DNA of 5,184 nucleotides from an uncultured Collinsella sp. GTDB taxonomy: Bacteria > Actinomycetota > Coriobacteriia > Coriobacteriales > Coriobacteriaceae. Under the pieces are notes generated by a model. The model was not told the DNA's origin. It ran no database searches and worked only from the letters and a program-made list of their open reading frames with translations. Position 1 is the stretch's first letter. Each line of letters begins with the position of its first letter. The translations under genes were made by a program, and so were the position numbers. The stretch covers positions 1 to 5,184 of the forward strand of contig USBX01000083.1 of the NCBI GenBank assembly GCA_900552995.1, given 5' to 3'. Of this stretch, positions 1-5,139 are shown one piece after another.

Positions 1-1917
1 CTCCAGCTCAAACGCGCCGGTATAGAGCTGGTAGTAATACCCGCGCTTGGCGATCAGCTCGTCGTGGTTGCCGCGCTCAATGATGCGGCCGTGGTCCAGG
101 CAGATGATCGCGTCGGAGTTGCGCACGGTGGACAGGCGGTGCGCGATGACAAACGTCGTGCGGCCCTCCATGAGCTTATCCATGCCCGCCTGCACGATGG
201 CCTCGGTGCGGGTATCGATGCTCGACGTAGCCTCGTCCAGGATCATTGCCGGCGGATCGGCGACGGCAGCGCGTGCGATCGAGATCAGCTGGCGCTGACC
301 CTGCGACAGCTGGGCACCGTTGCCGGTAAGCATGGTGTCGTAGCCGTCGGGCAGGCGGGTGATAAAGTCGTCCGCGCCCGCGAGCTTGGCCGCCGCGATG
401 CACTCCTCGTCGGTGGCGTCCAAGTTGCCGTAGCGGATGTTGTCCATCACGGTGCCGGTGAACAGGTTCACGTCCTGCAGCACGACGCCCAGGCTTCGGC
501 GCAGGTCGGCCTTGCGGATCTTGTTGACGTTGATGCCGTCGTAGCGGATCTTGCCGTCGGCAATGTCGTAGAAGCGGTTGATGAGGTTGGTGATGGTCGT
601 CTTACCGGCACCGGTGGCGCCGACAAACGCGACCTTCTGACCCGGCTTGGCGTATACGGACACGCCGTGCAGCACCTCGTGGTCGGGCGTGTAGCCAAAG
701 TCCACGTTGTCCATGACCAGATCGCCACGCAGCGGCACATATTCGATCTCGCCGGTCGCGCGGTGCGGATGCTTCCACGCCCACATGCCGGTGTGGTGGT
801 CGGCCTCCTCGAGCTGCCAGGTGTCGGGGTTGACCTGCGCGTTGACGAGCGTCACATAGCCTTCGTCGGCCTCGGGCTTCTCGTCGATGAGCTCAAAGAT
901 GCGGTCGGCGCCGGCGAGGCCCATGACCACGGCGTTGATCTGCTGCGAGATCTGGCCGATCTGTCCGCAGAACTGCTTGGTCATGTTGAGGAACGGCACC
1001 ACGACGGCGATGGACAGCGCCATGCCCGAGATGCTCAGGTTGGGCACGCCCAGTGCCAGGAAAATGCCGCCCGCCAGTGCGACCAGCACGTAGAGCAGGT
1101 TGCCCAGGTTCATAAGGATGGGCATGAGGATGTTGGCGTACATGTTGGCCTTCTGGGAGACCTCGAAGAGCTTTTCGTTGCGCTCGTCAAAATCGGCCTC
1201 GGCGGCAGACTCGTGGCAGAACGCCTTGACGACCTTCTGGCCGTTCATGACCTCCTCGATATGGCCCTCGACCACGCCGAGCTCGGTCTGCTGTGCAATG
1301 AAGAAGCGCGCGGAGTTGGAGCCGAGCAGCTTGGTCATAAAGGTCATAAAGGCGACGCCGGCGATGATGACCAGGCACATCCACACGCTGTAGTACAGCA
1401 TGATAAAGAACACCGTGACGATGATGATGATCGTCATGAGCAGGTTGGGCAGCGACTGGCTGATCATCTGACGCAGCGTGTCGATGTCGTTGGTGTAGTG
1501 GCTCATGATATCGCCGCGCTGGTGCGTGTCGAAGTAGCGGATCGGCAGGTCCTGCATGCGGTTGAACATCATCTCGCGCAGCTTCTCGAGCGAGCCCTGC
1601 GTGACGATAGCCATGGCGCGGTTCCAGAAGAGCGAGGACAGGACACCGACGCCGTAGATGCAGGCGAGGGTGATCACGAGCTGCAGAATCTTGGGCTGTG
1701 CGGCTTCCCAATCGCCCGACTGCCACGATTCGCTAATAATTTGCAGGGCGCTCTGCAGGAAGGTCGCGCCGATGGAGTTGATGATGGCGCAGAGCACCAC
1801 GCCGGCGACGACAAGGGGCAAAAGCACGGGATAGAAGCCAAAGAGCGTCTTGATGAGGCGCGACATGGTGCCGCCCTTGCGGTTGAGCGCGCGCTCGGCG
1901 GTCGTTGCCTTACTCAT
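1..1917 (-). CDS. ABC exporter half-transporter with canonical ATPase site (BmrD/TM288-like), 3' end cut by the window edge
   Basis: The reading frame stays open from ATG at 1917 to base 1, giving 639 residues with no stop. The last residues (GAFELE) resemble the end of this family, so only a few codons are probably missing. Hydrophobic segments lie near residues 27-47, 76-97, 156-197 (two helices), 263-290 and 294-311, which fits a six-helix exporter domain. The ATPase domain has Walker A GATGAGKT (433-440), Q-loop Gln481, signature LSQGQ (537-541, Gln replacing the usual first Gly), Walker B MILDE with catalytic Glu562, D-loop SSID (565-568) and switch His593. All catalytic residues are present. 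About 45 extra residues (351-395, with the motif WAWKHPH) separate membrane and ATPase domains. The start is supported by AAGGAGG (1926-1932) 8 nt upstream. The start overlaps the stop of the preceding half-transporter by 8 bp. Family knowledge suggests it pairs with that neighbour as a heterodimeric inner-membrane exporter; the substrate cannot be read from sequence. Confidence 0.95.
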   Translation of the reverse strand, partial: MSKATTAERALNRKGGTMSRLIKTLFGFYPVLLPLVVAGVVLCAIINSIGATFLQSALQIISESWQSGDWEAAQPKILQLVITLACIYGVGVLSSLFWNRAMAIVTQGSLEKLREMMFNRMQDLPIRYFDTHQRGDIMSHYTNDIDTLRQMISQSLPNLLMTIIIIVTVFFIMLYYSVWMCLVIIAGVAFMTFMTKLLGSNSARFFIAQQTELGVVEGHIEEVMNGQKVVKAFCHESAAEADFDERNEKLFEVSQKANMYANILMPILMNLGNLLYVLVALAGGIFLALGVPNLSISGMALSIAVVVPFLNMTKQFCGQIGQISQQINAVVMGLAGADRIFELIDEKPEADEGYVTLVNAQVNPDTWQLEEADHHTGMWAWKHPHRATGEIEYVPLRGDLVMDNVDFGYTPDHEVLHGVSVYAKPGQKVAFVGATGAGKTTITNLINRFYDIADGKIRYDGINVNKIRKADLRRSLGVVLQDVNLFTGTVMDNIRYGNLDATDEECIAAAKLAGADDFITRLPDGYDTMLTGNGAQLSQGQRQLISIARAAVADPPAMILDEATSSIDTRTEAIVQAGMDKLMEGRTTFVIAHRLSTVRNSDAIICLDHGRIIERGNHDELIAKRGYYYQLYTGAFELE

Positions 1918-3754
1918 GTGCCTCGCCTCCTTCCTGGGTCTGAGCTTGTGTTGCGGTCATGTCGGTGTTGTCTGCCGCCGTGTTCGCGTCGCCAGAGACG
2001 TCGTCGGCGTCTTGCGTACCTTCGGCAGACATCTTGTTTTGCGAGGTAAAGGTCTCGCGGTAGATCTCGCTTGTCTTAAGCAGCTCGTCATGGTTGCCGA
2101 TCTGTGCGATGCGGCCGCCCTCCATGACAATGATGCGGTCTGCGTCCTGCACGGAGCTGATGCGCTGGGCGATGATGAGCTTGGTCGTGTTGGGCAGATA
2201 GCTTGCCAGCCCTGCGCGGATCTTGGCGTCGGTCTTGGTGTCGACGGCGCTGGTGGAGTCGTCCAGGATCAAGATCTTGGGGCGACGCAACAGGGCGCGT
2301 GCAATGCACAGGCGCTGCTTCTGACCGCCCGAAACATTAGAGCCGCCCTGTTCGATCCAGGTGTCGTAGCCCTTGGGGAAACCGTCGACAAATTCGTCGG
2401 CGCAGGCCAGATGCGCTGCCTCGCGGACTTCCTCGTCGGTGGCGTTCGGGTCGCCCCAACGCAGGTTCTCGGCGATGGTGCCGCTAAACAGCACGTTTTT
2501 CTGCAGCACCATGGCGACCTGGTGACGCAGCGTGTCCAGGTCGTAGTCGCGCACGTCCATGCCGCCCACGCGCACGGTGCCTTCGGTGGCGTCGTACAGG
2601 CGGGCGATGAGGTTGACGAGCGTGGACTTGGCCGAGCCGGTGCCGCCGATGATGCCGATGGTCTCGCCGCTCTTAATGTGCAGGTCGATGTCATCGAGCG
2701 CCTGGCGCTTCGCATGCTTGGAATACTTAAAGCTCACGTGGTCAAAGTCGATGGAACCGTCGGCAACCTCGAGCACGGGCTCGGCAGGATCGGCGATCGT
2801 GGGCTCGGCGGCCAGCACCTCGGCAATGCGGTGTGCCGATTCGTCGGCCATGGTCACCATGACAAAGATCATCGACAGCTGCATCAGGCTCATGAGAATC
2901 TGGAAACCATAGGTAAAGGTCGAGGAGAGCTGGCCCACGTCGAATAGCGTGCCCTGGCTCGTGATGATGAGCTTGGAGCCCAGATAGATGATGACGACAA
3001 ACGCGCCGTTGACGCAGATGTTCATCATGGGGTTGTTAAAGGCGAGCAGCTTCTCGGCGCGGGTGAAGTCCATCTGGACGTCGCGCGCGGCGGTCGCGAA
3101 CTTCTCCTTCTCAAAGTCTTCGCGCACATAGCTCTTGACCACGCGCATGCCGGTGACGTTTTCCTCGACGGACTCGTTAAGGGCATCGTACTTGTGGAAC
3201 ACGCGCGAGAAGATGGGGCGCACCTTAAAGATGATAAAGAACAGTCCAAAGCCCAGCAGCGGAATGATGACCAGGTAGACCATGGCGACGCTGCCGCCCA
3301 TGATAAACGCCATGGTAAAGGCGAAGATCAATACCAGCGGCGCGCGCACGGCGATACGGATGATCATCATAAAGGCCTGCTGCACGTTGTTGATATCGGT
3401 GGTCAGGCGCGTGACGAGCGAGGAGCTCGAGAACTCATCGATGTTGGCAAAGCTGAACGTCTGGATCTTGTAGAACAGGTCGTGACGCAGGTTCTTGGCG
3501 AACCCGCAGCTCGCATGGCTGCAGGTGACGCCGGCCGCGGCGCCAAAAGCAAGCGACGTCAGCGCGATGAGCACCAAAAAGCCTGCGGTGGGAAGCATCT
3601 CGGCTACGGTGGCGCCGTCTTTGATGGCGTCGATCAGGTTGGCGGTGATAAATGGAATCAGCATCTCGCAGAGCACCTCGCCAAGCACGAGCAACGGCGT
3701 GGCAACGGTGACTTTCATATAGTCGCGGATGCTTCCCATGAGGGTTTTAATCAT
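1910..3754 (-). CDS. ABC exporter half-transporter with degenerate ATPase site (BmrC/TM287-like)
   Basis: This is a complete 614-residue membrane-ATPase fusion. Hydrophobic segments lie near residues 17-40, 55-77, 130-152, 155-176, 247-263 and 280-300. The ATPase domain shows Walker A GGTGSAKST (370-378, Ala375 where Gly is usual), Q-loop Gln418, signature VSGGQ (474-478), Walker B ILILDD (494-499) and D-loop SAVD (502-505). Asp499 replaces the catalytic Glu, and Gln530 in IAQRISS replaces the switch His. This combination is known from the degenerate partner of heterodimeric exporters such as BmrCD, LmrCD and TM287/288, so this subunit should form the non-hydrolysing site while the next gene supplies the active one. 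Residues 571-614 form a polar, acidic tail rich in Asp, Thr, Ala, Gln and Glu with no recognisable domain. GGGAGG (3761-3766) lies 6 nt before the ATG, inside the end of the regulator gene. The ATG overlaps that gene's stop by 8 bp, implying coupled translation. Substrate (drug, lipid or peptide) is unknown. Confidence 0.96.
   Translation of the reverse strand: MIKTLMGSIRDYMKVTVATPLLVLGEVLCEMLIPFITANLIDAIKDGATVAEMLPTAGFLVLIALTSLAFGAAAGVTCSHASCGFAKNLRHDLFYKIQTFSFANIDEFSSSSLVTRLTTDINNVQQAFMMIIRIAVRAPLVLIFAFTMAFIMGGSVAMVYLVIIPLLGFGLFFIIFKVRPIFSRVFHKYDALNESVEENVTGMRVVKSYVREDFEKEKFATAARDVQMDFTRAEKLLAFNNPMMNICVNGAFVVIIYLGSKLIITSQGTLFDVGQLSSTFTYGFQILMSLMQLSMIFVMVTMADESAHRIAEVLAAEPTIADPAEPVLEVADGSIDFDHVSFKYSKHAKRQALDDIDLHIKSGETIGIIGGTGSAKSTLVNLIARLYDATEGTVRVGGMDVRDYDLDTLRHQVAMVLQKNVLFSGTIAENLRWGDPNATDEEVREAAHLACADEFVDGFPKGYDTWIEQGGSNVSGGQKQRLCIARALLRRPKILILDDSTSAVDTKTDAKIRAGLASYLPNTTKLIIAQRISSVQDADRIIVMEGGRIAQIGNHDELLKTSEIYRETFTSQNKMSAEGTQDADDVSGDANTAADNTDMTATQAQTQEGGEAHE
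1926..1932 (-). promoter_or_regulatory. Ribosome binding site of the second ABC gene, inside the first ABC coding end
   Basis: AAGGAGG, a near-perfect Shine-Dalgarno, lies 8 nt before the ATG at 1917. It supports this start over the in-frame Met18 further down. It lies within the end of the acidic tail of the first ABC gene. Confidence 0.8.
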
Positions 3755-4253
3755 CCAGTTCCTCCCAGGTTACGCGGATTTTATCGAGCATTTCGGCGAG
3801 GTCCTCGCGCTCGTCGTGGGTGAGCGCGCTAAAGGCCCGTTCTCTAAAGCGGATGCGGGCCGCCTGGTCGATGCGGGCGTTTTCCCGGCCGGTTTCGGTC
3901 AGGCGAATGGTGAGCTGCCGTCGATCCTTGGGGTTACGGCTGCGCTCGATGAGGCCGTTGAGCTCGAGCTTGGACAGGATCTCGGAAAGCGATCCCGGCT
4001 TGAGGTCAAAGTGCATGCCGAGCTCCTGTTGCGACATCTCGCCGCCGGGCTGCTTGGCCAGCAGGCAGATAATGGGCGCCTTGCCGGACACGCCTCCGCC
4101 ATGAAAATGCATGTAATGGCCGCAAAAGCCCAGATTATTGAGGATGCGCTTGGCAAGCTTGTCTTCGGCGCTGACCGCTTCGGGTACATCCGCCGGCTGT
4201 AACGGGTCGCCGCCGGGCTCGTGCGAACAAAGGTTAAGAGGTTCATCGCACAT
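3747..4253 (-). CDS. MarR-family transcriptional regulator of the exporter operon
   Basis: A 168-residue protein with a MarR-type winged helix-turn-helix at about residues 60-122. It has the helix-turn-helix segment MSQQELGMHFDLKPGSLSEI (73-92), then KLELNGLIERSR (95-106), and the wing NPKDRRQLTIRLTETG (107-122) with the DRR signature of the family (110-112). A helical dimerisation end follows (123-168). MarR proteins bind DNA as dimers and usually release it on binding a small molecule or on oxidation. As first gene before two exporter genes, this is most likely the local, self-regulating repressor of the pump. The N-terminus is longer than in minimal MarR proteins and carries Cys2, Cys9, His11, Cys44, His46, His49 and His51 (motif FCGHYMHFHGG at 43-53). 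AAAGGAG (4266-4272) ends 12 nt before the ATG, a somewhat long spacing, but no better in-frame start is seen. Function as an exporter regulator is inferred from context. Confidence 0.93.
   Translation of the reverse strand: MCDEPLNLCSHEPGGDPLQPADVPEAVSAEDKLAKRILNNLGFCGHYMHFHGGGVSGKAPIICLLAKQPGGEMSQQELGMHFDLKPGSLSEILSKLELNGLIERSRNPKDRRQLTIRLTETGRENARIDQAARIRFRERAFSALTHDEREDLAEMLDKIRVTWEELDD
3761..3766 (-). promoter_or_regulatory. Ribosome binding site of the first ABC gene, inside the marR coding end
   Basis: GGGAGG lies 6 nt upstream of the ATG at 3754 and within the last codons of the MarR gene. Together with the 8-bp start/stop overlap it fixes the start and suggests translational coupling. 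Confidence 0.75.
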
Positions 4254-4265
4254 GAATTAGTGTTG

Positions 4266-4272
4266 CTCCTTT
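4266..4272 (-). promoter_or_regulatory. Ribosome binding site of the MarR gene
   Basis: AAAGGAG on the minus strand lies 12 nt before the ATG at 4253. The match to the 16S anti-Shine-Dalgarno is good but the spacing is long, which could lower translation of the repressor relative to the two exporter genes (spacings 6 and 8 nt). Confidence 0.7.
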
Positions 4273-4277
4273 CTTTA

Positions 4278-4307
4278 GTTAGGTAGTGGAATTGTTTTGT
4301 GCCTAAC
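4278..4307 (-). promoter_or_regulatory. Candidate MarR operator (interrupted inverted repeat GTTAGG-N18-CCTAAC)
   Basis: The hexamers GTTAGG (4278-4283) and CCTAAC (4302-4307) form an exact inverted repeat, extending to 7 of 8 matches as GTTAGGTA/TGCCTAAC. The repeat starts one base downstream of the -10 box and covers the predicted start of transcription. A dimer bound there would block RNA polymerase. This placement is typical for MarR-family self-regulation. The half-site separation of 24 bp centre to centre is wider than the compact palindromes of many MarR proteins, so the exact footprint is uncertain. Confidence 0.5.
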
Positions 4308-4308
4308 C

Positions 4309-4337
4309 AATCTAGGAGCATGAGAAATGAATGTCAA
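4309..4337 (-). promoter_or_regulatory. Sigma70-type promoter of the marR-ABC-ABC operon
   Basis: On the minus strand, a perfect -35 box TTGACA (4337-4332) is followed by a 17-bp spacer and a -10 box TAGATT (4314-4309), which matches 4 of 6 consensus bases. This predicts a transcription start near 4302 and a leader of about 49 nt before the regulator ATG at 4253. It is the only good promoter seen before the operon, and no promoter is needed between the overlapping genes. Assignment is by consensus and position only. Confidence 0.75.
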
Positions 4338-4348
4338 GGTACCAAACT

Positions 4349-4384
4349 AGCCGTTACGCGGTTTTACCAAACCGCGTAACGGCT
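4349..4384. repeat. Perfect 16-bp inverted repeat with 4-nt loop
   Basis: Arms AGCCGTTACGCGGTTT (4349-4364) and AAACCGCGTAACGGCT (4369-4384) are exact reverse complements around TACC. The element sits 11 bp upstream of the operon's -35 box. No T-run follows either arm, so it is not a classical intrinsic terminator in either direction. It could be a protein binding site, a transcript-end hairpin, a repetitive extragenic palindrome or a recombination target. Confidence 0.9.
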
Positions 4385-4396
4385 CGACGCTGCAAA

Positions 4397-4489
4397 CCCG
4401 CCAGAGCGGCAATCTGCCTTTCAACTTCGGCGGCATGACCAGAAGGTCAATGCCGCCTCGTTTCAAGGCACCTTGCTCGCTCTGGCGGG
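4397..4489. repeat. 93-nt composite palindrome (three nested stems)
   Basis: An outer exact 12-bp stem pairs CCCGCCAGAGCG (4397-4408) with CGCTCTGGCGGG (4478-4489). A middle 6-bp stem pairs TGCCTT (4415-4420) with AAGGCA (4465-4470). An inner 12-bp stem pairs GGCGGCATGACC (4429-4440) with 4445-4457, with one bulged A (4449) and an AGAA loop (4441-4444). The paired blocks are separated by roughly symmetric internal loops, so the whole segment can fold as one long hairpin of about 30 bp in RNA or extruded DNA. Only CTTTCGCTC follows on the plus strand, which is weak for a terminator. No family is recognised. Confidence 0.85.
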
Positions 4490-4530
4490 CTTTCGCTCAT
4501 ATGACCCAATCCGCTGTCAAGAGCCGCAAT

Positions 4531-4566
4531 GGCCCCGCCGACCGCTTGCAATCGGTCGGCGGGGCC
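4531..4566. repeat. Perfect 14-bp GC-rich inverted repeat with 8-nt loop
   Basis: GGCCCCGCCGACCG (4531-4544) pairs exactly with CGGTCGGCGGGGCC (4553-4566) around CTTGCAAT. The stem is very stable. No T-run follows on either strand. It lies about 210 bp downstream of the transposase stop and might end the transposase transcript, belong to the insertion-sequence end, or be an independent palindromic repeat. Confidence 0.9.
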
Positions 4567-4576
4567 TGCCGTTGAA

Positions 4577-4768
4577 CCCGTCCCGGTCCGCCCCCGGCAT
4601 GTCGTCGACGCCTTCGGCTCAGTCTCATATCCGCGGATACCGTTCTGTCGGCCCGCACTCCATTCCTTCGGCGGGGTTCCCCAAGTCTGTCGAGGCGCAT
4701 GCGGAGGGCTCCGCGCGCACAGCGAAATAGGGGGTATCCCCGAAGGCCGCCCGGCTCGCCGGGACGGG
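4577..4768 (-). other. Structured GC-rich non-coding stretch downstream of the IS110 transposase (possible guide/bridge RNA region)
   Basis: The stretch is bounded by an exact 10-bp inverted repeat, CCCGTCCCGG (4577-4586) and CCGGGACGGG (4759-4768). Inside are the self-complementary TATCCGCGGATA (4628-4639) and short hairpins GGGG-TT-CCCC (4673-4682), GCGGAG-GG-CTCCGC (4701-4714), GGGG-TAT-CCCC (4731-4741) and CCGGC-TC-GCCGG (4751-4762, competing with the outer stem). A 7-bp distant pairing joins GGATACC (4635-4641) with GGTATCC (4733-4739). Open frames here look like GC-rich shadows without protein character. Family knowledge: IS110-family elements encode a structured bridge RNA in a non-coding end, and in the IS1111 group that end is downstream of the transposase. 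The position and fold potential fit, but high GC makes short pairings common by chance. No sequence match to a known bridge RNA could be tested. Confidence 0.3.
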
Positions 4769-4776
4769 GGCTATGT

Positions 4777-5138
4777 CTATTCCGCGCCCTCCCGGCACAT
4801 CATGCCGAGGGCCCAGAGCCACCTCACGAGCTCGGCCGCGGTGGCCGCGTTGGCCTTCGCCGCGGGCGAGCATCTCCTTGCGCCGCCGCAGGAGCCGCTC
4901 GGACCCCTTCCTCCCGTGCATCCTTATCTCGAGGGGCACGCCCGTGTCCCTTGGCATGAGCTTCGGCTGGTGCCGTGCCGCGGCGTAGCACCATGAGCCC
5001 TCAACGGCCAGCTTCCTCACGAGCGCGTTGCCCGCGCCGCTGGTGCCTCCGAGCCGCACGGAGCCGCCGCTCGACCTCTGGCTCGGCGCGAGGCCGAAGT
5101 AGGCCGTGACCTGCCTTCCGGAACGGAACCTCGTGAAG
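4777..5138 (-). pseudogene. IS110-family transposase (Transposase_20 domain), C-terminal part, frameshifted and truncated
   Basis: Read from the contig end leftward, the frame gives 93 residues (5137-4859), including QVTAYFGLAPSQRSSGG, VRLGGTSGAGNALVRKLAVE and IRMHGRKGSERL. These match the conserved C-terminal domain of IS110-family recombinases. The serine pair in RSSGG (codons 5074-5069) is in the region of the family's proposed nucleophilic serine. After Gly at 4859 the frame loses similarity. One base further on, from 4857, the adjacent frame resumes with ANAATAAELVRWLWALGMM and ends at TAG (4777-4779), just as family members end. One extra base at about 4858 therefore breaks the gene, or is an assembly error. 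The original frame would run on to about 4625 with no family character. The N-terminal DEDD (RuvC-like) domain lies beyond the contig end. The protein would recombine the element with target DNA. Confidence 0.85.
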
Positions 5139-5139
5139 T

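Larger units (their letters stand above)
4567..5138 (-). mobile_element. Partial IS110-family insertion sequence, boundaries not determined
   Basis: The transposase fragment (5138-4777) and the structured non-coding DNA after its stop are treated as one element, read leftward. The right part is lost at the contig end. The left boundary is a guess: IS110 elements usually lack terminal inverted repeats and make little or no target duplication, so no end could be seen. The boundary may lie anywhere between the stop at 4777 and the hairpins at 4349-4566. Assemblies often break inside multicopy insertion sequences, which fits a contig ending here. Confidence 0.5.

Noticed and set aside
64..2049. 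Long plus-strand open frame of 661 codons
   Set aside because: It lies fully antisense to the two ABC genes. Its composition (very many His, Asp, Val and Ala) is the typical reverse-strand shadow of GC-rich genes, and it has no recognisable domain.
1850..2947. Plus-strand open frame of 365 codons
   Set aside because: Antisense to the conserved ATPase domain of the first ABC half; composition is again that of a GC-rich shadow.
3194..4202. Plus-strand open frames opposite the first ABC gene and marR
   Set aside because: No domain character, no good ribosome binding site recognised, and complete overlap with well-supported genes.
4397..4498. Intrinsic terminator at the composite palindrome
   Set aside because: Only CTTTCGCTC follows on the plus strand and GTTTGCAGC on the minus strand. 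There is no proper T-tract, and no plus-strand gene ends here.
4349..4566. CRISPR array
   Set aside because: The palindromes differ in sequence and size and there is no repeated unit with regular spacers.
4625..4857. Continuation of the transposase reading frame beyond the frameshift
   Set aside because: After about 4858 this frame loses IS110 similarity while the adjacent frame gains it, so this stretch is out-of-frame sequence.
4529..4996. Plus-strand open frames opposite the transposase remnant and in the spacer
   Set aside because: They cross the perfect hairpin and the transposase frame, and their Pro/Arg-rich translation looks like GC-rich noise.
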